Below are positions 36,201-45,065 of a stretch of 64,000 nt of DNA, piece by piece. Within the stretch, counting starts at the first letter, position 1. Every line of letters begins with the position of its first letter. This DNA comes from Janthinobacterium sp. PAMC25594. GTDB taxonomy: Bacteria > Pseudomonadota > Gammaproteobacteria > Burkholderiales > Burkholderiaceae_D. The notes under the pieces are model-generated. The model made no database searches, had not been told where the DNA came from, and saw nothing but the letters and a program-made list of their open reading frames with translations. The stretch is taken from assembly GCF_019443505.1 (NCBI RefSeq), contig NZ_CP080377.1, forward strand, positions 5,456,001-5,520,000, in the 5' to 3' direction. The position numbers and the translations under genes were made by a program.

Positions 36201-36357
36201 GGCAAGCCAGCGGCGCGAAGTGCTGAGCGCGCCACTGCTGGGCGTGTACGGCGTGTGGCAAAGGGAGGGCATCGTGCGCAACCTGGTGGCCAAGCGCCTG
36301 GTCGACATGTCGCATTTTCTGGGGCGGTTGCGGACCAGCAGCCGGGATTTTTGTTGA
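33214..36357 (+). CDS. dnaE2: error-prone DNA polymerase DnaE2
   Basis: A 1047-residue C-family polymerase. N-terminal PHP domain ([16 protein letters not shown], then [16 protein letters not shown]). Palm domain with catalytic aspartates D393, D395 and D397 in [26 protein letters not shown], followed by a fingers region and a C-terminal helix-hairpin-helix and OB fold ([10 protein letters not shown]). It lacks the proofreading partner-binding parts of DnaE1. With ImuA/ImuB it performs mutagenic translesion synthesis. ATG at 33214 follows GAGGT and a LexA box. Its usual place directly after imuB is instead occupied by a GST gene. Confidence 0.95.
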   Translation: [1047 protein letters not shown]

Positions 36358-36469
36358 AACCTTGATGCTCGTGGAGTGTGAATAGATACAAGCTTGCATT
36401 TTGTTAAGGCTCGCTGCAAGCGGGTGATTAAGCTGGAGTCACCCATTCATCCACTTCCAGGAGCCGTGC

Positions 36470-37636
36470 ATGCACGCCATTTCCCGCTACTGCCACCTTG
36501 TCCTGATCTGCTTTTCTTGCAATATGGCGCTTGCCGCCGCGCCCGATTTCACCAGCGCGGCAGGCATGGCGCACAGCTGCGCCGGCAACTTGCAAGCGCA
36601 GCCGGTCGCGACGCCGCAGGCACAGCAAGCCTGGGTACTCTGCCGCGACATTGCCACCGCTAAACGATTGCTGCGCTTGGCCGACCATTATCCGCCGGAG
36701 CAGCAAGGACAATTATCGCTGCAGCAGCTGGATCAGGAAGGCTTGCGCGTCGCCTTTGCCGCCTTGCGCGATGAATTGCGGACGACGCGGCGGGTGCTGG
36801 AGAAAATCGTGTTGCGTAGCAAGGACGACGGCTTGCTGCTGGTGCCCGCCACCTGGGGCAGCGATTTGAATGGCGACGGTACGCTGACGCCGGAAGAGCA
36901 ATATATGTTTGCCATTCCCAAGCGGCCTGTGATCGGCGCGCCAGACGAGGAAGACAGCGGGGCGGACAGCCGAACGCAGCAATATTACCAGCGGCATTAC
37001 CAGCTGGAAGCGCGCTTTCGTGTCGACCAGAGCGATGTGCAGTGGCTGCTCGGCTATCATTATTTTCTGGAGGCCTCCGCCGAGCTGAGTGCCGCATTCG
37101 ACAACGGGCCCGGCACGCCAGCTTTGCGTGTGCGCGATCCAGCCGCGCTGCGGCGCGCCCATGGTTTGCTGCTGGCGGGTGTTAACAGCAGCGAAAAGCT
37201 GCGCCAACTGGTACTGGCGGAAACGGATGACGAGGAAGAGTGGATTGCCCATCCGGGCCAACGCAGCAGTGTTTTCCCCGAAACCTTGAGCGAACGGGAC
37301 TTCCGTGCCTGGGAAACGCTGCTCGGGCATATTCTGCCGGTGCTGGAAGGCAAACAGTTGTTGGCCGCGCCTGCCAATGCCAGCCTGTTCGAATCGCTCT
37401 TCAGCAGCATTTGTGCGGACAAGCAAGGCTTGAATGTTGCCAGCCTGTTTCACCGTCAGCGCAACGAAGTGCTGGTGCCGAAAACCGGACCGGTCAGGCT
37501 GGCCGGCTGTCAGCCCATCACGGCACGCCACCCCGTGTCGCCCTTGCTGCGCTACCTGTCAGGACCAGTGCAGAGAGGCATGGACCATGCGCCCACAGGC
37601 ATGGCCATGCTGCGTAAATTGTTTTGGGTAAATTGA
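36470..37636 (+). CDS. secreted protein of unknown function
   Basis: A 388-residue protein with a signal peptide (MHAISRYCHLVLICFSCNMALAAA). It has no family I recognise. An EF-hand-like loop DLNGDGTLTPEE sits near residue 133, a possible calcium site. Other parts are helix-rich with LLGYHYFLEASAEL. C-terminal half has scattered cysteines (for example SSICADKQG and AGCQPI), which could form disulfides in the periplasm. It stands alone, 112 bp after dnaE2. Role unknown. Confidence 0.6.
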   Translation: MHAISRYCHLVLICFSCNMALAAAPDFTSAAGMAHSCAGNLQAQPVATPQAQQAWVLCRDIATAKRLLRLADHYPPEQQGQLSLQQLDQEGLRVAFAALRDELRTTRRVLEKIVLRSKDDGLLLVPATWGSDLNGDGTLTPEEQYMFAIPKRPVIGAPDEEDSGADSRTQQYYQRHYQLEARFRVDQSDVQWLLGYHYFLEASAELSAAFDNGPGTPALRVRDPAALRRAHGLLLAGVNSSEKLRQLVLAETDDEEEWIAHPGQRSSVFPETLSERDFRAWETLLGHILPVLEGKQLLAAPANASLFESLFSSICADKQGLNVASLFHRQRNEVLVPKTGPVRLAGCQPITARHPVSPLLRYLSGPVQRGMDHAPTGMAMLRKLFWVN

Positions 37637-37694
37637 TCTGCTGAATTGAAGCGCTGAATCGCCGGGCAGTGGCGGGATATGGCAAAATTACTGG

Positions 37695-38177
37695 ATGAAT
37701 CAACCCTTGCCCACCATCACCCTGCGTCCCGCCCTGGTCGCCGACGCGCCCGCCATCGTTGCGCTGATCGACGACCTCATGCCTTTCCTGACCCTGCACC
37801 CCGATGGCGCGGGGGCGGAAAAATTCATCGAACATTGCCGCCAGCCGGCCATCGAAAACTATCTGTCGCTGCCCAATTACGCCTACCAGCTCGCGCATAT
37901 CGACGGCGTGCTGGCTGGCGTGGTGGCGATGCGCGACAACACGCATCTGTTCCACATGTTCGTGCCGCGCACCCTGCACCGGCGCGGCATGGCGCGCCGT
38001 TTGTGGCAGGCGGCCCGCGACGCGTCGCTGGCCAGGGGCGATGTGACGGCGTTTACCGTCAACTCCTCGGCCTACGCCTTGCCCCTGTATGAAAGCCTGG
38101 GCTTTGTCGCCACGGGACCGAAGGTGGAGACGGGCGGCATCGCTTTCGTGCCGATGCGCATGGAATTGACGGCCTGA
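37695..38177 (+). CDS. GNAT-family N-acetyltransferase
   Basis: A 160-residue acetyltransferase. The fold is recognised from ITLRPALVADAPAIVALIDDLMP at the start and the acetyl-CoA strand/loop FVPRTLHRRGMARRLWQAARD, followed by NSSAYALPLYESLGFV. The substrate is unknown. Its stop codon abuts the stop codon of the convergent FAD oxidase gene with no gap. Confidence 0.85.
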   Translation: MNQPLPTITLRPALVADAPAIVALIDDLMPFLTLHPDGAGAEKFIEHCRQPAIENYLSLPNYAYQLAHIDGVLAGVVAMRDNTHLFHMFVPRTLHRRGMARRLWQAARDASLARGDVTAFTVNSSAYALPLYESLGFVATGPKVETGGIAFVPMRMELTA

Positions 38178-39587
38178 TTACCAGCGCACGATCTTCCCCG
38201 GATTCATGATGTTCTTCGGATCGAGCGCGTGTTTCACGGCGCGCATGGTGTCGATGGCGCCCTCTCCATGTTCTTCCACCAGGAAAGCCATCTTGTGCAT
38301 GCCCACGCCATGTTCTCCCGTGCAGGTGCCGTCCATGCCGATGGCGCGCGTGACCATGTCGCTGTTGACCTTTTCCGCGCGGGCGATGTCGGCCGGGTCA
38401 TCGGGGTCGACCAGCATCTGCACGTGGAAATTGCCGTCGCCCACGTGGCCGATGATGGCGTAGACCAGGCCCTGCGCCTCGCAATCGGCCTTGGTGGCGA
38501 GGATGCATTCGGCCAGGCGCGAAATCGGCACGCAGCAATCGGTGGAAATGGCGCGGCTGCCGGGGCGCATCTGCAGCAGGGCGAAATACGCATTGTGGCG
38601 CGCGGCCCACAGGCGCGAGCGGTCTTCGGGACGGCTGGCCCATTCAAAATCGCTGGCGCCGTGTTCCTCCGTGATGGCTTGCACCAGCTGCGCCTGCTCG
38701 GCCACGCTGGCCGGCGTGCCGTGGAATTCAAACAGCAGCAAGGGTTTTTCCGGCAGCGCCATCTTGTCGTAGGCGTTGATGGCCTTGACGCCGTTTTCAT
38801 CGAGAAACTCGACCCGCGCCACGGGAATACCCATCTGGATGGTCTGGATCACGGCGCTGACGGCCTCGCCCGTGCCGGGAAACGAACAGACGGCCGCCGA
38901 GATCGCTTCGGGCAGCGGATACAGTTTTACGGTCACTTCCGTGATGATGCCCAGGGTGCCCTCGCTACCGACAAACAAGCGCGTCAGGTCGTAGCCGGCC
39001 GAGGATTTTTTCGCCCTGGTCCCTGTCTTGATGATGCGGCCATCGGCCGTCACCACCGTCAGGGCCAGCACGTTTTCGCGCATGGTGCCGTAGCGCACGG
39101 CATTCGTGCCCGAGGCGCGCGTAGCCGCCATGCCGCCCAGCGACGCATTGGCGCCCGGGTCGATGGGGAAGAACAGGCCCGTGTCGCGGATTTCCTCGTT
39201 CAGTTGCTTGCGCGTCACGCCCGCCTGCACGGTGGCCGTCAAGTCTTCAGCATGCACGGCTACCATCTGGTTCATTTGCGACAGATCAATCGTCACGCCA
39301 CCATGCAGGGCCAGCACGTGGCCTTCGAGCGAAGTGCCGCTGCCATAGGCGATGACGGGCACGTCGTGTGCGCTGCACAGCTTCACGGCGGCCGCCACTT
39401 CCTCGGTGGAATGGGCGAAGATGACGGCATCGGGCAGCATGGGGGGATAGCTCGACTCGTCGCGGCCATGGTGTGCGCGCATGGCTTGCGTCATGGAAAA
39501 GCGGTCGGCAAAGATCAGGGAAAGTACGGCAGCAAGAGAGTCTGGCAGCGGTTTTTTCAGTATCGCCAACTGGTCAGTTTGATTCAC
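38178..39587 (-). CDS. FAD-linked oxidase (D-lactate/glycolate dehydrogenase type)
   Basis: A 469-residue flavoprotein. The N-terminal FAD_binding_4 domain has VPVIAYGSGTSLEGH and the long FFPIDPGANASLGGMAATRASGTNAVRYGT. The C-terminal cap has HVGDGNFHVQML and CTGEHGVGMHK, which hold the metal and substrate carboxylate in the D-lactate dehydrogenase (cytochrome) group. It oxidises a 2-hydroxy acid and passes electrons to the chain. Start GTG at 39587 follows a GGAGG site. Confidence 0.88.
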   Translation of the reverse strand: MNQTDQLAILKKPLPDSLAAVLSLIFADRFSMTQAMRAHHGRDESSYPPMLPDAVIFAHSTEEVAAAVKLCSAHDVPVIAYGSGTSLEGHVLALHGGVTIDLSQMNQMVAVHAEDLTATVQAGVTRKQLNEEIRDTGLFFPIDPGANASLGGMAATRASGTNAVRYGTMRENVLALTVVTADGRIIKTGTRAKKSSAGYDLTRLFVGSEGTLGIITEVTVKLYPLPEAISAAVCSFPGTGEAVSAVIQTIQMGIPVARVEFLDENGVKAINAYDKMALPEKPLLLFEFHGTPASVAEQAQLVQAITEEHGASDFEWASRPEDRSRLWAARHNAYFALLQMRPGSRAISTDCCVPISRLAECILATKADCEAQGLVYAIIGHVGDGNFHVQMLVDPDDPADIARAEKVNSDMVTRAIGMDGTCTGEHGVGMHKMAFLVEEHGEGAIDTMRAVKHALDPKNIMNPGKIVRW

Positions 39588-39698
39588 GCGAATCCTCCGT
39601 TTTTTTTATTCTACTCCGCGCCCGGGGATTTCACCGAAGCACCATGTTGATTTTTTGCCGCTTATAAAAAATTCCGCATGGTGCATCGTGCAGTGGTT

Positions 39699-39717
39699 GT
39701 AAATGAGAATCATTTCT
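39699..39717 (+). promoter_or_regulatory. Fur box of chaN operon
   Basis: GTAAATGAGAATCATTTCT matches the 19-bp Fur consensus at about 13 positions, including the central AATCATT core. It lies 59 bp before chaN in the intergenic space shared with the FAD oxidase gene, predicting repression of the cassette when iron is plentiful. Confidence 0.75.
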
Positions 39718-39776
39718 ATTAAAATGCCCGCCAGTAGTTATTTTGCAATGCGTGCTCAGACCCGAAAGGCCCTGCC

Positions 39777-40682
39777 ATGAAATTCCCCTTGTCCCTCGCC
39801 GCCGTCCTGCCCGCCTGCGTGCTGGCCCTGAGCGCCTGCAGCAGTGTCGCGCCCGCCACTGGCACGGCCTCCGCCGCCACGGCGCAGGACGTGCGCCAGT
39901 TGGGCGAGATCGTCGACCTGCGCAGCGGCCAGCGCGTGACTGCCGAGCAATTGCTGGCCCGGCTGGCCGCCGCGCCGCGCGTGATCGTCGGCGAGCAGCA
40001 TGACCAGCTCAGCCATCACCAGATCGAGCAATGGCTGCTGCAGCAATTGCAGGGCCAGCGTCCGCAAGGCAGCGTGCTGCTGGAAATGCTGAACCCGGAC
40101 CAGCAAGCCAAGGTGGACAAGGTCAAGCCGTGGCTGCAGACGGACCCCATCGTGCGTCCCGAACACGTGGCCGAACTGCTGGCCTGGCAGCCGAGCTGGA
40201 AGTGGGCGCAATATGGCGACCTGGTCATGACGGTGATGCGCGCGCCATATCCCGTCTGGTCGGCCAACCTGGACCGCAGCGAAATCAAGCAAATGTTTAT
40301 CGACCAGCCGGCCGTGCAGGGCAAGCATTCGAACCTGGCCAACGATGGCAAGGTGCATGATAAATTGAAAGACATCATCCGCGTCATGCACGATAACCAG
40401 ATCGACGCGCCGCGCCTGGCCGCCATGCTGTCGGTGCAGCAACAGCGCGACCGCCGCATGGCCGAGCGCCTGCTGGCCGCGCCCGCGCCCGCCGTGCTGA
40501 TCGCCGGCGCCTATCATGCGCACAAGGACCTGGGCGTGCCGCTGCACGTGCAAGACTTGACGGGCGGTCCCGCGCCGCTGGTGCTGGTGCTGGCGCCGCA
40601 GGGGGCCACGGTGCTGGCGCCGCAGGCGGATTTTGTGTGGTACACGCCGGTGGCGGCGCCCGCCATCGCCAGCGTAAAGTAA
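39777..40682 (+). CDS. ChaN-family haem-binding lipoprotein
   Basis: A 301-residue lipoprotein: signal peptide with lipobox LSAC, Cys21. The mature part is the ChaN domain (RVIVGEQHDQLSHHQIEQWLL, GSVLLEML near residue 100, and AGAYHAHKDLGVPLHV near the end), a haem-binding fold related to ChaN of Campylobacter. It is the first gene of a Fur-controlled set with ExbB-ExbD-TonB and a receptor, so it probably binds haem in the periplasm. Confidence 0.85.
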   Translation: MKFPLSLAAVLPACVLALSACSSVAPATGTASAATAQDVRQLGEIVDLRSGQRVTAEQLLARLAAAPRVIVGEQHDQLSHHQIEQWLLQQLQGQRPQGSVLLEMLNPDQQAKVDKVKPWLQTDPIVRPEHVAELLAWQPSWKWAQYGDLVMTVMRAPYPVWSANLDRSEIKQMFIDQPAVQGKHSNLANDGKVHDKLKDIIRVMHDNQIDAPRLAAMLSVQQQRDRRMAERLLAAPAPAVLIAGAYHAHKDLGVPLHVQDLTGGPAPLVLVLAPQGATVLAPQADFVWYTPVAAPAIASVK

Positions 40683-40787
40683 TTCCTTGTATCTCCGCCG
40701 GGCGTTCAGCCCGGCACTCTTCCCCAGCAAGCCTCTTCGCAGCAGCCAGGTAGTCCGTCCGATTTTTTCTTACCTGTTGAAGCTTCC

Positions 40788-41534
40788 ATGCGTATTTCCT
40801 GTATCAAAGCCGCTGCCGGCGGCGTGTTTCTTTCCATCTTTCATTCCGGCGCACAAGCGTCCACCTTGCCGCACGACATGTCGCCGCTGGGCATGTTTTT
40901 TGCCGCCGACCAGGTCGTCAAAAGCGTGCTCATCGGCCTGTTGATCGCCGCGCTGGCCACCTGGGTGGTCTTGCTGGTGAAGGGCGCCAGCTTGCTGCAA
41001 GCGCGGCGCGAAGCGGCGCTGGCCGTCGCCGTGCTGAAGACGGCCACGTCCTTGCCGGACGCTGCCGCAAAGAGCGGGGCGTCTGTGCTGGCGCAACAGT
41101 TGCTCGATGATGTGCAGCAGGAACTGCATCTGTCGCACGCCAGCGCGTCGGCGGCGGCCCTGAAGGAGCGGGCCGGCTTTCGCCAGGAACAGTTAATCGC
41201 CCACCAGGTGCGCGCCATGACGCAAGGCATCGGTCTGCTCGCCAGCATCGGCGCCGTGGCGCCCTTCGTCGGCCTGTTCGGCACCGTGTGGGGCATCATG
41301 AACAGCTTTATCGGCATCGCCGTCAGCCAGAGCACGAACCTGGCGACCGTGGCACTCGGTATCGCGGAAGCCTTGCTGGCGACAGCGCTGGGCCTGGTGG
41401 CGGCGATTCCCGCCGTCGTCATCTATAACGTCTTGAGCCGTGGCATCAATCAGTACAAGGCGCAGCTGCGCGCCGCTTCCGCGCAAGTGCTGCTGATGCT
41501 CAGCCGCGACCTCGACACGCGCCAGCAGGCCTGA
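40788..41534 (+). CDS. exbB: ExbB/MotA-TolQ-type proton channel subunit
   Basis: A 248-residue protein. N-terminal signal-like hydrophobic segment, then three TM helices (about 38-60, 140-165 and 185-210), with the channel helix sequence GVLGA-type replaced by [26 protein letters not shown], the standard ExbB signature, and [25 protein letters not shown]. It energises TonB at the inner membrane. It is followed by exbD after 3 bp. Confidence 0.92.
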   Translation: MRISCIKAAAGGVFLSIFHSGAQASTLPHDMSPLGMFFAADQVVKSVLIGLLIAALATWVVLLVKGASLLQARREAALAVAVLKTATSLPDAAAKSGASVLAQQLLDDVQQELHLSHASASAAALKERAGFRQEQLIAHQVRAMTQGIGLLASIGAVAPFVGLFGTVWGIMNSFIGIAVSQSTNLATVALGIAEALLATALGLVAAIPAVVIYNVLSRGINQYKAQLRAASAQVLLMLSRDLDTRQQA

Positions 41535-41537
41535 ACC

Positions 41538-41963
41538 ATGGCGTCCCTGTTTCCTTCCCAAGACGACGATACGGCCGACATGCCGGAATTGAGTGAGATC
41601 AATGTCACGCCCTTCATCGACGTGATGCTGGTGTTGTTGATCATCTTCATGGTGGTCTCGCCGCTGGCCACCGTCGACCTGAAAATCGACTTGCCGGCCG
41701 CCACAGCCAAGCCCGAGCCGCGTCCCGACAAGCCCCTGTTCGTCTCCCTGAAAGCGGACCACAGCCTGTACCTGGGCGTAGCTCCCGTGGCGCGCGAGCA
41801 ACTGGGCCGTCTGCTCGATGCCGAGACGGGCGGCGACCGCCAGCGCACGCTGTTTTTCCAGGCCGACAAGCAAGCCGCGTATGAAGACGTGCTGGGCGTG
41901 ATGGATGTCCTGCGCCAGGCCGGCTATTTGAAAGTGGGCCTGGTGGGCCGGGAGGGCGGGTGA
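41538..41963 (+). CDS. exbD: ExbD biopolymer transport subunit
   Basis: A 141-residue protein with one TM helix (INVTPFIDVMLVLLIIFMVV) bearing the essential Asp D28, and a periplasmic domain ending DVLRQAGYLKVGLV. It is one of the proton-channel partners for TonB. Its stop overlaps the start of tonB (GTGA). Confidence 0.92.
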   Translation: MASLFPSQDDDTADMPELSEINVTPFIDVMLVLLIIFMVVSPLATVDLKIDLPAATAKPEPRPDKPLFVSLKADHSLYLGVAPVAREQLGRLLDAETGGDRQRTLFFQADKQAAYEDVLGVMDVLRQAGYLKVGLVGREGG

Positions 41964-42739
41964 GTCCGCGTCCGGTATTGAGCTGGGGCATCGCCACGTC
42001 GCTGGTGGTGACCACCGCGCTGGCCCTGCTGTTGTGGGCGGCCTGGCGGCCCGTCACCGTCGCGCCCGCTAATCCGGCCGCCAGCGTGATGCTGGTGTTT
42101 GCCGCGCAGGCGATGTCGCCGGAGACACAACAGGCGGCAGCGGTCGGGGCGCGCCAGTCGGCCGCCTCCAGCGCCGCCCGGCCGCCAAAGAGCACCATCC
42201 GGCAAGAGGCGCTGCCCGTGCTGGCGCGTGCCGCCGCGCCGCAGATCGTCGCGGCGGAAAAAGAGGCGAAGGCAGAAACCGGTCCGTCGCCTGATCCCGG
42301 CAAGGATGCCGCCAAGGAAGCGTCCGTGCCCGCGCAGGCCAGCAGCAGCGCCGCGCCGGCGCCAAGTTCGGTGCGCGGTCCGCAGGCGGCGCCGTTCGAC
42401 AGCGACACGCCGCCCGCCAGCGCGGCGCCGGCCAGCTGGCAAAGCCGGGTGCTCGGCCACCTGGCCCATTTCAAGCGCTATCCGGGCGACGCGCGCCAGC
42501 GCAAGCGGGCCGGCGCCGCCTGGGTGCGCTTCCAGGTGGACCGCGACGGCAAGCTGCTGGCCAGCGAATTGATCACGTCATCGGGCACGGTGCTGCTTGA
42601 CCGCGAAGCGCTGCAAGTGCTTGAGCGCGCGCAACCGTTGCCGGCGCCGCCCGCCAGCGTATTGCGCCAGGGCACAGTGACGGTGACCTTGCCCGTGTCG
42701 TTCAAGCTCGATGCCGAGAGCGGCCACGGCGCCAGCTGA
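41960..42739 (+). CDS. tonB: TonB energy-transducing protein
   Basis: A 259-residue protein starting with GTG that overlaps exbD by 4 bp. An N-terminal TM helix (about 7-27), a long Ala/Pro/Lys-rich periplasmic spacer and a C-terminal TonB domain (VLGHLAHFKRYPGDARQRKRAGAAWVRFQVDRDGKLL, LDREALQVLERAQPLPAPP, VTVTLPVSF). It spans the periplasm to move outer-membrane receptors. This is probably a dedicated TonB for the receptor encoded next. Confidence 0.9.
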   Translation: MSPRPVLSWGIATSLVVTTALALLLWAAWRPVTVAPANPAASVMLVFAAQAMSPETQQAAAVGARQSAASSAARPPKSTIRQEALPVLARAAAPQIVAAEKEAKAETGPSPDPGKDAAKEASVPAQASSSAAPAPSSVRGPQAAPFDSDTPPASAAPASWQSRVLGHLAHFKRYPGDARQRKRAGAAWVRFQVDRDGKLLASELITSSGTVLLDREALQVLERAQPLPAPPASVLRQGTVTVTLPVSFKLDAESGHGAS

Positions 42740-42779
42740 TTTTTCGCATTTTTTCAATTACATAACAAATCGAGGGTGT

Positions 42780-45035
42780 ATGCATATCAAGACAATGACG
42801 CGGGCCGTGGGCGTTTGCATGGCGTTGCTGGCGCAGCAGGCATGGGCGCAAGAGAGTAGCGACGGCAAGGTCGCGTTTTCGCCGCTGAATGTATCGGGTG
42901 AAACTGTCCCGGCGGAACAGCAGGCGCTGGAAAAACCGGGCGCCGTCAGCGCGCGCGGCGCGGACACGCGCTTGCAGAGCGTGGACCAGATCGTGCGCAG
43001 CATGCCGGGCACGTTTACCCAGATCGATCCGGCGCAGGGCGCCGTCAGCGTCAACATCCGCGGCCTGTCGGGGCTGGGCCGCGTCAACATGATGGTCGAT
43101 GGCGTGAGCCAGAATTACTATGGCAGCGCGCCCTCGTCCGTGTCGCACGGCGGCGTGCCCAGCAGCCAGTTCGGCGCCCTGATCGACCCGAACTTCATCA
43201 TCGGCGTGGATGTGTCGCGCGGCAATATCGTCGGTGGCGACGGCGTCAATGCGCTGGCCGGCAGCGCCAATTTTCGCACCATCGGCGTCGATGACGTCGT
43301 CTTCGCCGGTGAAAAGGTGGGTGCGCGCACGAAGATGTGGAGCGGAAATAATGGCGTGGGACGCAGCGCCATGCTGGCCGTGGCCATGAAAAACCCGGCC
43401 TTCGATGGCGGCAGCGTAGGCTTCATGGCGGCCACCAGCGCGAGTGTGATCGGCAACAACTACAAGAATGCCAAGGGCGTCAACAGCGAGGAATTCGGTT
43501 TCGGCTACAACCGCTATTACAAGCAAAAGCCCAAGTCGCAACTGCTCAAGCTGGACCTCAAATTGAGCGACTTCCACGCCCTGGAGCTGACGGCGCGCGA
43601 CTACCGCAGCACGTTTACGCGCCGCGATATCCGCAGCAATGACTACTACGTCAAATATCACTACACGCCGTTTTCGGAGTTAATCGACCTCAATGTGGTG
43701 GCCAGCAGCAGCCGTGGCAACCAGAAATACATGCCCGAAGCGCTGACCAATTTCATCAATACGAATGCGGCCAACCGCGCCGACGCCTTCGACATCAACA
43801 ACACCAGCAGTTTCAAGCTGGCCGGTGGCGATGCGCTGGTGACCATCGGCGGCAAGCTGATGCGCAACAAGTACAGCAAGCACGTGGAAAGCCTGGTCAA
43901 CGACCCGGACAACCGGGACGCGAACCAGCAATCGATTGAAAACAACACGTTCGGCCCCGAAGGCGTGCAAAAGATCAGCAGCCTGTATGCAGGCTTGCAA
44001 TACAACCGCGGCATTGTTCAGGTCAACGCGGGCCTGAACACCACGCACTTTGATTTGACCGGCTACAAACCCGCTTGCGACCTACGCGTGCAGTGTTTCC
44101 CGCAGGGGGCGTCGCACATTGCGCTGAAGGAGCATGGCATCAACCCATCGCTGCTCGTTTCCGCGCAAGTGACGCCGTGGTTCCAGCCGTTTGCCAGCGC
44201 CGAGCGCACCATGCGCGGACCGAATCCGCAGGAAGTATTCTTTTCCAACGATGGCGGCGCCTCGATGAACCCGTTTTTGAAAGGCGAGCGGGCCAGCACC
44301 TACCAGCTGGGCTTCAATTCCAGCCTGCATGGCTTGCTGAGCAAGAATGACGTGCTGAACTTCAAGGCCCTGTATTTCAAGAGCAAGATCGACGGCTATA
44401 TCACCAGCCAGTCCTTTCTTGTGTGCGACAGCGGCCGCAAGTGCAATATCGCGGAAGTGCTCGCCAATGACTGGAAGAATGTGGATGAATACGTGACGAA
44501 TATGTATATTTACATCAACTCGTCCACGCCCGTGCACGCGCGCGGCTGGGAACTGGAAGCGCAGTACCAGCTGGGGGCCACGTATGCGCGCCTGTCGTAT
44601 ACGCGCGACAAGACCAGCCAGCCCACCTCGATCGCCAGCGCGTGGTTTGGCGCGGCCGACATCGGCGACTTGCCCAGCACATATTACAACCTCGACGTGG
44701 GCACGCGCCTGCTGGACAACAAGCTGGAAGTGGGCGCCATCCTCAAGCACACGGGTTCGAACCGCCGCCTGTCGCCGGAGAATGAAGCCGATGAAGCGAC
44801 GGGCGAAGTGCTCAAGGCCGAGAATCCGAAGATCCCGGCCGTGATCGACTTGTATGCGAGTTACCAGGTCAGCAAGAACCTGTTCCTGCGCCTGTCCGTG
44901 CAGAACGCCATGAACAAGGATTTCTCGGAAGCGCTGAACCGGCTGAACTCGATGCCGTCGCAGTCGCAGGACAACACGCCGCTGAGCACGGCGCGGGGCA
45001 GGACGTATGTGGCAGGGCTGGAGTACCGGTTTTAG
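42780..45035 (+). CDS. TonB-dependent haem/iron receptor
   Basis: A 751-residue receptor with a signal peptide ending QQAWAQ. The TonB box region is near VAFSPLNVSG; the plug contains VNIRGLSGLGRVNMMVDGVSQNYYG and the barrel ends YVAGLEYRF. TMRGPNPQEVFFSNDGG with NPFLKGE resembles the FRAP/NPNL signature of haem receptors, in step with ChaN. The ATG at 42780 follows GAGGGTG. It closes the chaN-exbB-exbD-tonB cassette, which implies a self-contained, Fur-controlled uptake system. Confidence 0.85.
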   Translation: MHIKTMTRAVGVCMALLAQQAWAQESSDGKVAFSPLNVSGETVPAEQQALEKPGAVSARGADTRLQSVDQIVRSMPGTFTQIDPAQGAVSVNIRGLSGLGRVNMMVDGVSQNYYGSAPSSVSHGGVPSSQFGALIDPNFIIGVDVSRGNIVGGDGVNALAGSANFRTIGVDDVVFAGEKVGARTKMWSGNNGVGRSAMLAVAMKNPAFDGGSVGFMAATSASVIGNNYKNAKGVNSEEFGFGYNRYYKQKPKSQLLKLDLKLSDFHALELTARDYRSTFTRRDIRSNDYYVKYHYTPFSELIDLNVVASSSRGNQKYMPEALTNFINTNAANRADAFDINNTSSFKLAGGDALVTIGGKLMRNKYSKHVESLVNDPDNRDANQQSIENNTFGPEGVQKISSLYAGLQYNRGIVQVNAGLNTTHFDLTGYKPACDLRVQCFPQGASHIALKEHGINPSLLVSAQVTPWFQPFASAERTMRGPNPQEVFFSNDGGASMNPFLKGERASTYQLGFNSSLHGLLSKNDVLNFKALYFKSKIDGYITSQSFLVCDSGRKCNIAEVLANDWKNVDEYVTNMYIYINSSTPVHARGWELEAQYQLGATYARLSYTRDKTSQPTSIASAWFGAADIGDLPSTYYNLDVGTRLLDNKLEVGAILKHTGSNRRLSPENEADEATGEVLKAENPKIPAVIDLYASYQVSKNLFLRLSVQNAMNKDFSEALNRLNSMPSQSQDNTPLSTARGRTYVAGLEYRF

Positions 45036-45065
45036 AGCAGACCTCAGCCCCGCGCTTTTGCTTAA

